Assembly: GCA_016271365.2 (NCBI GenBank)
Contig: CM028132.1
Span: 587,705,001-587,769,000 of the forward strand
Source: Neoceratodus forsteri
Lineage: Eukaryota; Chordata; Ceratodontiformes; Ceratodontidae
Direction: 5' to 3'
DNA length: 64,000 nt
Below, piece after piece: positions 1 through 11,169 of the stretch. The notes beneath the pieces were generated by a model. The model saw only the letters and a program-made list of their open reading frames with translations. It ran no database searches and was not told where the DNA came from. Within the stretch, counting starts at the first letter, position 1. Each line of letters begins with the position of its first letter. The position numbers and the translations under genes are program-made.

Positions 1-450
1 TGCTGTATATTTTTTGAAAGCTATAACTCCTACCAAAACCTTTTAAAGATATGTGTATGCTATCTCAATTTTGAAGCCTGAATGTTGGCCATATCCTGTT
101 GAGTGGCTATGTCCTTACATCGTAAACATATCTGTTCCACTAAAATGTTTTCAGAAAACTTATATATGTCTGTAAGAATATATCAAAGACCAATTGGGTA
201 CATATGAGATTTCATAAATTTCATATATGGGAAAGTAATGCCCTTCAGTGAGTAGGCAATTTGCTTCTCAAAGCATTTATTGGTAACTGTTTCTCATGCA
301 TTAATTTGTATGTCTATTATATAAATAATATTTTTTGTATATAAAATATATGTTTCTAAAGGATTTTGACCACCAAGTTCACACCAAAGAATATATGATG
401 AAATGGAATTTGGAATGTTTAATATATACCAGTACAATTTATTATGTTTG
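1..450. other. AT-rich sequence, nothing recognised
   Basis: No coding, RNA or mobile-element signature could be supported. The stretch is AT-rich with short open frames only. The very start loosely resembles the AT-rich module A seen at 47318 and 62085, but not well enough to call. Confidence 0.4.
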
Positions 451-468
451 CTTGCGCTCATGCGCAAG
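451..468. repeat. Short spacer hairpin preceding module B
   Basis: CTTGCGC and GCGCAAG pair around a 4-nt loop and are followed by AAGAAACATGTTG. Nearly the same hairpin plus AAGAAACAT tail occurs at 48747-48770. In both places it lies upstream of a hairpin array, so it looks like part of the larger modular repeat. Confidence 0.45.
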
Positions 469-637
469 AAACATGTTGAGACAGCTTGTTGGAGTAGCAG
501 GTTGTGGAGGTGCGATCGTGTTGTGGCCAATGCCACCACTGCTTTTTGGGGTTTGTCTCTGTGGCACCAATAAATGACCATGTTGTCTATGACAGCTGCC
601 CTGAAGCATACGCAACCAATTTGAAGCAATTACCGGC

Positions 638-935
638 TGCAATGAGGGGAGCGCCCTCATTGCAGCATGCCTTGCCTGATGTAACATTTCACTAAACATG
701 GTGGTGGCTGTCACCATCCACCTCTCACAATCCTGCAGAAGCCGATGTTGGGGTGCCCAACTCTGTCGGCATGCCCCTCCCAGTTCATTTGCTGATGGGG
801 AGCCCAATCCCCATCAGCATAATGTTCCCCTCTTGTTATTTGTCTGCCAAGGGGTGCCCAATCCCCTCGGCATCATGCCCCCAAACACAGACATACCTTC
901 TTTGCTGATGGGGGCCCAATCCTCGTTGGCTTCAG
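638..935 (+). repeat. Module B, hairpin array (copy 1)
   Basis: There are several small hairpins in series: 638-664 (11-bp stem, loop GAGCG), 741-770, 790-819 (stem TGCTGATGGGG, loop AGCCCAAT), 845-872 (stem TGCCAAGGGG, loop TGCCCAAT, one mismatch) and 904-930 (paired through G-T wobbles). The loop is close to constant while the stem sequence changes and stays paired. Other copies are at 16400, 47880, 49381 and 62690. No coding potential is apparent. Confidence 0.7.
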
Positions 936-1280
936 TCCCCCCCCCAAAATACAGGTGGCACACTGGGAGCCCACCCAATGTGTAAGGTACCTGTAAAAAG
1001 AAAACCTTCCCACAAAGTTTTCTTTTTTAACCTATAAACAAGAAAACTGTCCCTCATTGTCTGTGGTGCCCCTCCCCAACCCGCACCCACCCTCTGTGCA
1101 CCCACCTACCACACACACACCCTCACCCCATACTTACCTAAAGGCCTGGTGCGGCGATCTTCAGTGGAGGGAACATGTCTGCTCTCTTCAAAGCCGACTC
1201 AAACTGAAGAAATGCCAGTAAGCTGTATAATGGCATCAATGGGGGGTTTCAACTTGGGTGGATATCTTGACCATTTTGTG
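936..1280 (+). repeat. Module C, pyrimidine-rich linker (copy 1)
   Basis: Conserved blocks run in order: CCTGTAAAAAGAAAAC, an oligo-T run, GAAAACTGTCCCTCATTG, a run of CACCC/CACAC pyrimidines, CCCCATACTTAC, GATCTTC, ACATGTCTGC and TCTTCA. The same blocks in the same order occur at 16550-16835, 48130-48425 and 49466-49775. Each copy is preceded by the hairpin array, and three of the four run directly into the palindromic satellite. Confidence 0.65.
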
Positions 1281-2375
1281 ACTTTTGGCACCAAATTTTC
1301 AACATGGGTCCTTGGGACCCCACCTCATAAATTCAGTCATTGTCATGTCGTAGTCGGTCCCAAAGGTGATTTTGTGGTCATGGCACGGAATCAACTTTGG
1401 GACTGATTAATGAAATGACAGTGTCACTGTTCATGAGGTGGGCTCTAAAAAGCCTATATTTGCAAATTTGGTAAAAATTCAAAACTTATTGCGCAGCTTC
1501 CATGCATGCTCGTAAGTTTGAGAATGTTTAATATTTTTACTCCAGATTTTCAACATTGCCATTTTTTTCACACTTCCTTATGAACAGTACAGCTGTCACT
1601 TTCCACATCCTGCACGAAATGTGTTTTCACACATCCGGTGCACAATGGCACGATAGCTGTGGGAAATCAATGTTTGGGACAGATTAAGAAAATCACAGTG
1701 ACACTGTTGATGAGCAGAGGTACCAAAATGCCTATGTTGAAAATTTGGTGACAAACTTCCACAAAATGACTATGCTACCAGTGTGCATTGCACAGTTTCC
1801 ACGCACACTCATAACTTCAAGAATTTTTTATATTTTCACTCCAGATTTTCAACATTGCCATTATGGCACACCTCCTTATGAACAGTTCAGCTGTCATTTT
1901 TCACATCCTGCCCGAAATGTGGTTTCACACATCTGGCGCACAATGGCGCAGTCGCTGTGGGAAATCAACATTTGGGACAGATTAAGAAAATCATAGTGAC
2001 ACTGTTCATGAGCAGAGGTCACAAAATGCCTATGTTGAAAATTTGGTGAAAGAATTCCACAAAATGACTGTTACGAGCATGCGTTACGCAGTTTCCACAC
2101 ACGCTCATAACTTCGAGAATTTTTAATATGTTCACTCCAGATTTTCAACATTGCCATCTCTTCACACCTGCTAATGAATGGTACAGCTGTCATTTTTCAA
2201 ATCCTGCCTGAACTGTGTTTTCGCATATCTAGTGCAGACTGTCACGGTCACTGTGGGAAATCAACGTTCAGGACAGATTAACAAAATCACAGTGCCACTG
2301 TTCATGAGCAGAGGTCCCAAATGCTTTCATGAGGTGGGGTCACAAAAAGGCCATGTTTAAAATTTGGAGTGCAAA
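1281..2375 (+). repeat. Module D, about 300-bp palindromic satellite (copy 1)
   Basis: This is a tandem array. The landmark CCAAATTTTC/CCAGATTTTC recurs at 1291, 1542, 1841 and 2137 (spacings about 251, 299 and 296 bp). Within each unit the first about 90 bp (ACCAAATTTTCAACATGG, ACCCCACCTCAT, GTCCCAAAGGTGAT) reappears as its reverse complement, giving a palindrome of about 200 bp. A shorter AT-rich, partly palindromic linker separates units. The same repeat occurs at 19691, 24376, 48426, 49776, 58336 and 60580. Confidence 0.75.
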
Positions 2376-2420
2376 TACCAACAAACGTTTCATGGTGTTA
2401 GGGTTTCTAAGTATAACATC

Positions 2421-2760
2421 CCACCCTGTACAGACTGACAGGCGTCAGGGGTGTGCCTTTGGATTGTCGGCTGTAATGCTCATGCCATTCCATCCCCCCC
2501 ACCCCACTCCTGCAGCCACTGACAGGCATCAAGGTGTGCCTTGCACTCTTCGGCCCCAAAGTTCACCCCATTCTCCTATACTGCACCCATCTTAACGTAC
2601 TTCCTTATGGAATGGGGTGATCGTAAGGCCCGATGACCCCAAGGCACAACGCAACACTTGTCAGAGTCTGCAAGGTAGGGTGAGGTGAAATGGCATGAGC
2701 ATTATGGCCGATTACCCAAAGGTGCTCATCAGTGCCTGTCAGTCTCTGTAGGGTGAGGTG
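2421..2760. mobile_element. Foldback element, about 340 bp
   Basis: The two halves are reverse complements with substitutions. The left half runs from CCACCCTGTACAGACTGACA through GTGTGCCTTTGG and ATGCTCATGCCATT; the right half ends with its complement, TGTCAGTCTCTGTAGGGTGAGG. The arms are about 155 bp and nearly meet at the centre. There is no open frame of note. It directly follows the satellite array. I found no clear target duplication. Confidence 0.6.
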
Positions 2761-2889
2761 GGGTTGACATCAGTTCCATACTTCACTGCCATTCCTATAA
2801 TGCATCTCTCCAACTCCTGCACTACCAGTGCCAACGCCAGCAAGACAACATTCGGCAATGACAAATGCTAGTTAATCGTAGTGAGAAAG

Positions 2890-2990
2890 AAATAATGTGA
2901 TCTACTGGGAAGTGAACCCAAGCCCCCAGAATGCCGTCCCAGTCCTCTAACCACTCAGCTATAGGTTCATGTGGTTGGACCTGAAGTTTT
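2890..2990 (-). mobile_element. tRNA-derived SINE fragment
   Basis: Read on the minus strand it has a pol III A-box-like TAGCTGAGTGGTTAGAGGAC, and about 40 nt later a B-box-like GGGTTCACTTCCC. Spacing and order match a tRNA-related SINE head. It is too diverged from a cloverleaf to be a functional tRNA gene. Confidence 0.55.
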
Positions 2991-3124
2991 CCAGACTCAC
3001 TTCATTGGTTCAGGTCCAAAACCGTGAAGTAATTAGAGTGCAGTCATTTTCCACGCAGGGAATACAGTGCTGGACATAAGAGGGCCGAGGAAAAATAGCG
3101 ACACTATAAAAAGCTCACAGTGAG

Positions 3125-3400
3125 GCTTTAACTCCCACATACCCTACAATAGCTTTTTCATGCAGGGGGTTTTGCCCCTAACCCCCCTACCCCACTTTAT
3201 ATAGCCAACTCCAAGGGGGGGGCAAAACTTGGGAGGGAGAAAGTCGGGATGCCGGCAGATGCTTTAACTCCCACATACCCTACAATAGTTTTTCTTAAGG
3301 GGGGCTTTGCCCTTGTGCCCCCCACTTTATATAACCAACTCTGAGGGGGGTCAAAACTCAGAGGGGGGAAGAAACTGAGAGTGCCGTTGGATGTTCATTC
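3125..3400. repeat. Two-unit tandem duplication, period 136 bp
   Basis: GCTTTAACTCCCACATACCC begins at 3125 and again at 3261. Each is followed by TACAATAG, a G-rich then C-rich stretch, ACTTTATATA and a run of G. The internal G-run/C-run pairs can fold (for example GGGGGCTTTGCCC). No function is assigned. Confidence 0.6.
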
Positions 3401-3424
3401 CACAACATAAATAAAAAAAAAAAC

Positions 3425-3545
3425 AGTTGCAGCCGTAATGGTTCAGACTCAAACCACTGTCAGCTTGAGCTACACTGACTCTCAGAGGCAGTTACACTAA
3501 CCTCTGAGTTACTTCAGCAGTGCTGGTCTCAAGCTGATAACTGCA
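3425..3545 (-). mobile_element. tRNA-derived SINE fragment
   Basis: The minus strand reads TAACTCAGAGGTTAGTGTAAC (A box) followed by GGTTTGAGTCTGAACC (B-box-like). It is distinct in sequence from the neighbouring SINE at 2890, so it probably belongs to another family. Confidence 0.45.
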
Positions 3546-4399
3546 GGTCTTGACTTCAAGGGGAGAGTAATCACAGCTACAGTTACAGCGCTATAATGTA
3601 CCGCACTGTTATTCCCCTGTAGCTGTTCTTGCTCAAGCTGCTTTCCCTGCACAGTTTTTACCGCACTCTTTTTGTTTAGCGTTATTGACCGGCTACCCTC
3701 CACTTCTTTGATATTTTATATCCAGTGGCCTGGATTCAATTTCCAGTAGGTCATATTATCTCTTTCTCGCTACAATTTGTGATTTAAATTGCTTAGCAGT
3801 GGCTAATAATGCAATGTAACATCTAATTGTCTTCTATATCACTGTAGTATTCATTCATGAAATATTTTACCCAACAGTCTGGCTGTACATAAGCATCAAC
3901 TGAGACTGCATGTGTATTTGTACCTTTACCCGCTAATAACCTGAACTTTTTAGGTGTTTTTAACTGTGATCACTAAACAGGTTGGAATTTGGCTTTTTTC
4001 TCTTTCATGATTTTATTATAATCTTTCCTTTGTTGATTAAGTGGTGCATATTACTTTTGGTTTTGGCTTTTTTTGCTTTTCCGACATTTTTCTTTAATAA
4101 TTGTTTCTGCACTACATCTTGCATTGAACCAACCTTGTTTTCCTATTTCTAAGTTGTTTTTGTGGTATATAATCATAGAGCCAGACAAGTTATTATATTT
4201 GACCAAGAGTTTTGAAATTCTTTTATGTCATAAGATTCAATCAGTTTTGCATGTAGATATTAATATCTGAATGCCATAACTTCCCTCTATATCAGTGGAT
4301 ATTATCAGTGGTCCATTTAATCCACTTGGGTCTTATTATATCATAGTTTGTTTATGATTTAATATTTCAGAGATAGGAGGGCCATAATTTAAGAGACAT
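3546..4399. other. AT-rich sequence, nothing recognised
   Basis: No supported feature. Several short open frames occur by chance. Confidence 0.4.
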
Positions 4400-5828
4400 G
4401 GGGCCAGATTCACAAAACTTTGCCTGGGTACAAACCTAGTTTGCCTGGGGCAAACTGGGTTTTGCCCGGATTTGGTATTCACAAAGCCCAGTTTGCCCCT
4501 GTAAACTGGGTTTGTGCACAGGCACAGTTGTAAGGGGGGGCCACAATGCAAATAAGGGGGAGGGAACCTGCACATCCTCGTAGTGCAATTCACAAAGTTT
4601 GTGCTCAAAGGCCCTTGCATGGAGAAATTACTGCTGACCAAAACCTGGCAGTAATCCACCCAACCCTAGTGGTTGGTGGAGGCACTGCATTCCCCCCAAC
4701 CCCCACACCTCACCCTTCCCTTTTGTCAATTACTGGCCCCACATAAATGCACCTTTCCCTAGTGCTGTTGTGGTGCCCTCCCTCCTCCACGATCACTGAC
4801 CCCATAAGGAATACATGTTTTCTACAGTGTATGTGATCCCTCCCTCCCGATTGCCTACTCATTGGAAAAATAATGTTTCTGCAATGTAGTGGTCCCTTCC
4901 CGTTCTGTGATCACCATCCCTAAATAAATTAGGTTTTCCCTGGTAGTCCAGGGTCCCTCCCCCTCCTCGATCACGGACCCCAAATGAAAAATCATTTTCT
5001 ATAGTATAGTGCCCCCTCCACCCCCCGTCATTGATTGCCATCCCCAAATAAAGTGAACTTATTCCCTGGTAATTTTAGGGTCCCTCCCCCACCCCCCAAT
5101 GATTGCCAGTTCTGTAAGAGCAATAATTCTCCCTGGCAGTCTAGTGGACCCCACCCTGTCCAGTGTACTCCACCACCCTGCTCCCCATCCCAAGCCATGG
5201 TGGTGACCAGCACAGCTCTCCTCTCATGATCATGGCTGGCCACCCACTGAGCCCACCTGGAGCATGTACTGTATACAGTATGGCTCACTGACTGTGATTT
5301 GGCCAATCACGGTCAATGAGCTAATACTATATATTCCCTGATCTGGGGTCCTTCCTCCCGATCGGGAAAGGGACCCTAGACTACTAGGGAATGATTTATG
5401 TAATTAGGAACAGTGATTGGAAGATGGTGGGGGATAAACCAGCAGGGAATGCAGCTGAGTGGGGCATGGATGGTGGGGTGCTGTGCTAGGCCAACCAATG
5501 GCCATGCAAATGGGCCTATAATGAGCATTCTAATGGCCAATTTCATCTTACATGCCCAATGGGCTCTTTTGCATGGCCACTTTTCGTGAATCAGGACTTA
5601 GCACATGTGTGCTACTGTATTGTTGGTGGGCCATTCTCTCATGGCTGGCTGTGGGGAGGCGGCACTACTGAGGTTCCTGGTGCTTTTCCTGGATTAGCTG
5701 CCCCTATTCACAGTTGGACAGTGCACCATGCCATCTGACTGTGAATTGCCCGATTGGTCACCAGTGCAACTGTAGGGTACAATGGAAATGTTTGCACAGC
5801 ACTTTGTGTTTTTAGTGAATCCTGCCCC
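4400..5828. mobile_element. TIR-bounded DNA element, about 1.4 kb, no transposase
   Basis: The left end GGGGCCAGATTCACAAAAC is matched at the right end by the reverse complement of GGGGCAGGATTCACTAAAAA. The motif TTCACAAA is repeated just inside the left end (4470s, 4590s), and TCGTGAATCAGG occurs near 5587, as sub-terminal repeats often do. Both ends are flanked by AT, a possible 2-bp duplication that is weak evidence. GGGGC(C)AGATT-type ends are common in non-autonomous hAT or Harbinger elements; I cannot decide between them. Confidence 0.55.
4757..5150 (+). repeat. Minisatellite, about 62-bp unit
   Basis: CCCTGGTAGTCCAGGGTCCC-type blocks recur at 4757, 4822, 4879, 4938, 5000, 5064 and 5131 (spacing 57-67 bp). 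They alternate with CGATCAC(T)GACCCC and AAATAAA blocks. The array lies inside the TIR element 4400-5828. Confidence 0.7.
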
Positions 5829-6160
5829 ATGTATAGGGAAATGCAGAAATTCACACATTTGCAATAGTTCCATATCTATTATCCCATCTATAGCATTAAT
5901 AATACTTATAAAAAGATATATATGAAAGGATCCTTTAGAGGAGAAGTATGTGCACCATAGAACAAGACGAGAAAGACTAGAATGGCAACGCCCTTCTGAG
6001 GCATGTAAAGCGTACCACCATATTGTGGATGTCAACACCGAATCGGCCCATTGACATCCACAGGTTTCATGTGGCATGCTCCATCTCTGTGGTGTTTTTA
6101 AATCAATTAAAACAAAAAACAACAATGTTCATGGCCACCAACAGAGCACACAAAGCTGGC
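5829..6160. other. Nothing recognised
   Basis: AT-rich flank between the TIR element and the G-rich array. No supported feature. Confidence 0.4.
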
Positions 6161-7480
6161 ATCCCCTGTTCTGTGACTCCAGGGTGGGGTTACTGTCTTG
6201 GTGAAGGGGTGAGGTTACTGTCTTGGGGGAAGGAGGTCCGGTCAAGGGGTTCTGGGTATCACTGCAGCAGCGGTTCTTAAGTGTTCTATATCTTCTGCTC
6301 AGTGCTCCCTGGGTCTCTACCGAATGGGGTGCTGTTGCTGTGTGGGAAGAGGGGGGCAGCTGTGTGTGTGGGGGGGGTTGGGCTATGGAAAAAGGCCTTC
6401 CAGCTGTGCCATAAGTTTTATGTGGTGTGAGCTTAAAGGATGAATGTGGGTTGGGAGTTTCTACTGTGCAAAGGAGGGGGTCTGGTGCGGGGGGCACTGG
6501 TACATGGGGTGAGGGTTCTAGCTGGAGGATGGGAGCACTGGGGTGGGGATGTAAGCCGCAGGGGTTACTAGACTGGGAAGGGGGCAGCTGCTGTGTGGTG
6601 GTAGCTGGTCTGTGGAATGAAGGGTTTTAGCTGTGACAGTCTGTTCTGGGAGTCAGCTGCAAGGGAATGTGGGATGGGGATTCTACTGTGTGAGGAGGAG
6701 CACACACTACTTTGTTGGTTGGTTCTGCTTCGAGGAGGGTGACTGGTCTGTAGCAAGAGGGGTTCCAGCAGGGGTGGGGCACTTGGGGAGGTCAGCTGTA
6801 GGGGGTTGCTGGTCTTTTGGAAGAGGGGCAGCTGTGGGGTGGTAGGTGGCCTTTGAGGGTTCCAGCTGTGTGTGGGAGGCTGACTGCCAGTCTGTGCTGG
6901 CCGGTGTCAGCTGCAAGGGGTGTGGAATGGGGTTTCTTGCATGATGGGAGCACACAGCCAGTATGTTTCTTTGGTGGGGGTGCTGTGCTGGTCTGTGGGA
7001 AAGGATGTTCCAGCTGGTGGGTCAGCTGCAGGGGTTGGTGGTCTGTAGGGAGGTGGCTGGTCTATGGAATGAAGGGTTTCAGCTGTGCCACTCTGTTTTG
7101 TGTAGTCAACTCCAAGAGGGTAGTGTCTGATGGGGCTTCTGCTGTGTGAAGGAGGCACACGCTAGTTTGTTGGGGGGGTCAATTGCAGGGGAGTGGTTGG
7201 TCTGCAGGCTTGGGGAGTTCCAGCTTAGGGATGGTGAGTCAGTTGCAGGGGATGCTGGTCTGTGAGAAGGATTGTCCACTTGTGGAGTGGTGCCTGGTCT
7301 TTTCAATAAGATGTTCCAGCTGTGTGGGTGAATCACTTCCAGTCTGTTTGGGGGGTCAGGTGCAAGAGGGAGTGTAGGATTGACACCATCTCCCAGACCC
7401 TTGACACATCCATCCACCCACACTATACAGGTTGTCAAAACACTTTCCTTCCATAGGCCAACACAATCCTCTTCCTGCAC
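6161..7480 (+). repeat. Degenerate G-rich tandem array with higher-order units
   Basis: Blocks such as GTCAGCTGCAAGGG, GGTCTGTGGAA and GGTTCCAGCTGTG repeat throughout. A longer block (GTCAGCTGCAAGGG, GATGGGG, TTCTACTGTGTGA, GGAGCACACAC, TTTGTTGG) recurs near 6431, 6651, 6907 and 7105, implying a 200-250-bp higher-order unit. Long overlapping open frames on both strands here are a by-product of the biased sequence. Inverted pieces of the same array appear at 12421-12565. Confidence 0.65.
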
Positions 7481-7929
7481 AGCCACAGACACTAGCATAT
7501 GCGGAGGGTGCACTGATTGTTGGCAGCATTTAAAACTAGGTAAATACAATTGTTCTGCATATCCAATATGGCCCTTTGCCTCTTAGTAATCCTGGAAGCC
7601 ATGTGAGTAGTTATTGGGAGGGACTTTTTTTTTATATTCATTGGACAGTCTAGTCCCTGCAAAGTGGGACTTGGAGAGGCTAAAGCGGGGATCAGAAACA
7701 TTGGTTGCAGGGGGAGGATCAGTAGCATTGTGTGTATGGTGGGCTGGGTGGGTGGATGTTCATGGGGGTGGTTGACAGCATGTAAGTGTTTAGCTCATAT
7801 GAGATAAAACATCTCATTTTCTTTGTGGTTGTGTTACTGCCCAGTCTGGGGGAAGGGGCAGCTGCGGGGAGGATGGTCTGCTGGAGGGGAAGAGGCCAGC
7901 TCCAGAGAAGGTGCTCTGATTGAAGGAAA
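7481..7929. other. Array edge and unassigned sequence
   Basis: From about 7840 there are more GGGGCAGCTGC/GGTCTGCTGGAGG blocks related to the array at 6161. The rest carries nothing I can name. Confidence 0.35.
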
Positions 7930-8215
7930 CTGGTGCTTGAGATGGCTTGCCGGCACAGTGGCAAGGCGCCCACATCCCAGGTTTGAGTATAGATCTGGGA
8001 GTCGGAGGGCCAGCCGGGTGGAGAAGGACTGTGCACTGCGGGCAGCTCCTGTGGCTCCCCTCTGCTGGGTAACCCAGGGCTTGATCTCATGTGACTGTTG
8101 GGGGGATTCCTGCTCAGTGGCCCTGCACAGGGGTATAAGCCTGGGCATGGAGTGGCGGTGTGCGGGTGGGGGCTGAGCTCCCAGTTGGAAATCGGGTCCA
8201 AGGAAAAAACAGGAA
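7930..8215 (+). mobile_element. SINE-like repeat with tRNA-type A box
   Basis: GGCACAGTGGCAAGGCGCCCAC resembles an A box, and CAGGTTTGAGTATAG a weak B box. It is followed by GATCTGGGAGTCGGAGGGCC and a long GC-rich body. A related copy starts at 32243 (GGTGCAGTGGCAAGGCATCC, then CAAGAGTCAGAGGGC). Confidence 0.45.
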
Positions 8216-8359
8216 ACTGGTGCTTGTTCAGCATGGGCGCAAAGTAGCTCATAAGTGGAATACAGACATCTCAAGGATTAGATGTCATCTTTAAGTGATG
8301 GTTACCATCCATGAGTGCTGGTCACTTGTACCTCTAGGATGTCCCACCTGCATCCACCC

Positions 8360-8770
8360 CTATCACACATAGGGTATGTACTTGGCCCGATGTCAGGCTC
8401 CAGAGCCCACTTCATCCTGGTGGCAGCCTCCACATCTCTCCCATAGTGGAATCACCATGACCACCCAATGCCAAGACCAACCACCACCCCTCCTGACCAC
8501 CCTTTCAGCTGGACCAGCCCCAAACCTCCATGCTGCTGGACCATCCTCTGCCCCTAACCACATTCCATACAGCTTGAACACCCCCACAACACCAGCCTCC
8601 CCACCTTAGCCCATATCTGTCCATGCAAGTGGACCAGCCTCCTTACCACCCTCCCTGTAGCAGAGCCACCACCACCGCCCTATACCGCCCTATACCAGGA
8701 CCAGCCTCCAATCCCCAAACACTCCCTTACAGCTGGATCAGCCCCAGGTCCAGTTTTACCTCCTCCCAAT
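8360..8770 (-). repeat. C-rich array, possible reverse-orientation relative of the 6161 array
   Basis: CCAGCCTCC, GGACCAGCC and CCACCACC blocks repeat irregularly. Read on the minus strand they look like the GG(T)CTG / GGAGG(C)TGG blocks of the array at 6161. The match is loose. Confidence 0.35.
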
Positions 8771-8883
8771 GATGGCCTTCTGAACTTTATTGCAGCCATA
8801 AGGTTCAGACAGTGTCAGAACAGTTTGTGAAGAGAAGGGAAGTGCTTGTTGTCATGTTTGGTGGGGTGCAATTGACCAGCATG

Positions 8884-10467
8884 GATCATAGAATCATAGA
8901 CAATGATGGCAGAAAAAGACCAGAGGTCCATCCAGTCTGCTCAAGTTCCCTATAATCACTGGAACCTACTGCTCCTCCAGGGTACTAACCCTCCCTGTCC
9001 TCTCTCCATTCTCTCTCCTTGGTCATGTTGCCCCTGGTAACCACTATTCCCTTCATTATGTCCAAGCCCTGCTTGAATCCCTTGACTCTATGTGCACCCA
9101 CCACTTCAGTCGACAGACTGTTCCAAGGTTCCACCACACTTTCCATAAAGTAGTACTTCCTCACATCCCTCCTGAACCGACCTCCTGTTAATTTCTATTT
9201 GTGTCTACGTGACCGCAAATTGGCATTCAGGCTAAATAGTTCCCTGCAGTTCATTTTACATTCCTTTAAGGAACTGTCTCCTCTCACTTGGTCTCCAGTG
9301 AGTATATATTCAGTGCCTTGAGGCACTCCTCATAGGATCTGCCCTGCTGGCCCTGAATCATTTTGGTACTCTACACTGCACTGTCTCCAACCTATCCTTA
9401 TCCTTTCTGAGGTGAAGGCTCCAGAACTGGGCACAGTACTCTAGGTGAGACCTCACCAGGGATCTGTAGAGGGGAAGTATTACCTCTTTTCTTCTATCAA
9501 TACCCCTCCGGATACATCCCAACATCCTGTTAGCCTTGCTATAGGCCTTGTTGCATTGACTCAATTGCTTAAGTGAGTTGCTAATAACTCCCAGATCCCA
9601 TTCCTCAGCTGTAGTGCTAAGTCTCTCTCCTACCATCCAGTACTCTGGCTTGGTCCTTTTCCTCAGTGCATTACCTTGCAGTTTCTAGCACTGAATTTTA
9701 ACTGCCAGACCTTTGACCACCCCTCTAGAATTTGTAGGTCTCTCTGCATTACCCCTATTCCTTTATCACTACCCACCCTCCCACATAGTTTTGTGTCATC
9801 TGTGAAGACACAAAACCTGCCCTGGATTCTTTCTCCAATGTCACTAATGAGCATGTTGAAGAGGACTGGACCCAGGATCGATCCCTGCGGAACCCTGCTA
9901 ATAACCTCCCTCTCCTCTGATTTAAACTCAATGACCACCACACTCTGCTGCCTCCCCTCTAGCCACTAACCCACCCAGTTCACTATGGGTTTCGCTGCAC
10001 CCAAGTCTTCCATGTTTTTGAGCAATTGTTTTTGATGTACTGAGTCAAAAGCCTTGCTGAAGTCAAGCAGATCCACAATGTGGCCCTTGTCTAATTCTTT
10101 GGTCACCCAGTCAAAGAAAACTATCAGGTTAGTCTGATAAATTCTTCCTGCCACGAAACCATGCTGTTTACTATCCTGGAGCCTGTTGCTGTCCAGGTAG
10201 TCGATGAGGTCCTCTTTGATCAGTGACTCCATCAGCTCCCCTACTCTAGAGATTAGACTGACAGACCTGTAGTTCCCTGATTGCACCGTATCTTACTCCC
10301 ACCCCCCTTTATGAAGTGGTACAACGTCTGCCATCTTCAAATCCCTTAGAATTTCACCAGACCTAAGTGAGCTGTTGAACAGACATACCAGTGGTTCAGC
10401 CAGCTCTGCTGCTAATTCCCTGAGTATCCTCGGATGCAGCCTATTTGGTCCTGGGGCCATATCTATC
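8884..10467 (-). mobile_element. CR1-type LINE, 5'-truncated, with 3' terminus
   Basis: The minus-strand 3' end at 8884-8898 reads CTATGATTCTATGAT, the octamer-like 3' terminus typical of CR1. Upstream lie the 3' UTR and then reverse transcriptase sequence to 10467, where a TTAA-flanked foldback begins. Three other tails of the same type occur at 24236 and 26570 (minus) and 59480 (plus). Confidence 0.85.
9358..10467 (-). pseudogene. CR1 ORF2 reverse transcriptase (broken)
   Basis: Minus-strand fragments in order give the RT fingers and palm. First comes NYRSVSLISRVGELMES, then LLDFSKAFDSVHQKQLLK, then VPQGSILGPVLFNMLISDI and the catalytic region VFTDDTKLCG. The C-terminal block follows (LGCIRRGIDRRKEVILPLYR, then LVRSHLEYCAQFWS). 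The usual F/Y-A-DD has become FTDD, and frame breaks separate the three pieces (about 10286-9966, 9941-9663, 9636-9358). Upstream of 10286 the frame still reads GPNRLHPRILRELAAELAEP before stopping at the foldback junction. This is a dead copy; the endonuclease and ORF1 are absent. Confidence 0.85.
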
Positions 10468-10981
10468 TTAAAGAGCTAGTGGAGCCAAAACAGGCGGACA
10501 GGAAAATAATACAAATTTTAAGAAGTAATCAAGTGTAACTTTTTATTTCTGAAGTATTTTTCTTTTTGTTCATCAGACAGTCTTCTATGTGATAATATTG
10601 TGCTGGATGTGTGGAACAGCTCTTAGCCTGACAGCTGACATATCTATCTCTATCGTCCCCCACTACATCAACAGCATTGTGAACTCACAGTGACATCAGA
10701 AGTGAATGACCTGGCAGTCACTGAATGGCTGTTCCTAAATAGCAGTGATGTCACTGTCAGTGAGGTCACTAAGCTGAAGCTGAAGATGTAGTGGGGGATA
10801 GTAGAGCTAGACATGTCAGCTGCCAGACAGAGTGCTGTTCCACACATCCCACCTGTTAACATCAGGTAAACAATCTTCTAATTAAACAAAGGGAAAAGAA
10901 AATGTACTGCGGATATAAAAGGTAATATTAGGCTGCTTTTAAAATCTAATATTATTTTTAGGCAGTACGTTAGCTCTTTAA
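10468..10981. mobile_element. TTAA-flanked foldback MITE, about 506 bp
   Basis: TTAA at 10468-10471 and 10978-10981 flank an element starting AGAGCTAGTG and ending with the near complement ACGTTAGCTCT. Inner arms also pair: GGATGTGTGGAACAGCTCT with AGTGCTGTTCCACACATCC, and CCCCCACTACATC with GATGTAGTGGGGG. TTAA duplication with a TTAAAG start fits T2/Kolobok- or piggyBac-type non-autonomous elements. It sits exactly at the 5' edge of the CR1 copy. Confidence 0.65.
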
Positions 10982-11169
10982 GTGCAGCCTGCCCTTTGAG
11001 AACACTTTCGCTAGTAAGCAATGGCACGGGGTCATAATATCACAAGACATTATGCTGCATGGCAAAATCGCGCTGCCAATTCAGCACGATTTCGCCATGA
11101 GGCATGTCTTTTTATGAGGCTTCGCTCTATACCCCCATTATGGAGGTACAGTTTTCGAACCCCCACTAA
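10982..11169. other. Unassigned
   Basis: Contains a short inverted pair (AAATCGCGCTG / CAGCACGATTT near 11066-11093). Nothing further recognised. Confidence 0.35.

Noticed and set aside
638..935. CRISPR-like repeat-spacer array
   Set aside because: Repeats are hairpins with changing stems, not constant repeats with unique spacers, and the context is eukaryotic.
6817..7549. Several 100-150-codon frames on both strands
   Set aside because: They sit in a G-rich degenerate array with few stop codons; translations are low complexity and mirror each other.
7719..8274. 177- and 146-codon minus-strand frames
   Set aside because: Overlap a repeat shared with 32243; low-complexity Pro/Ser-rich translation.
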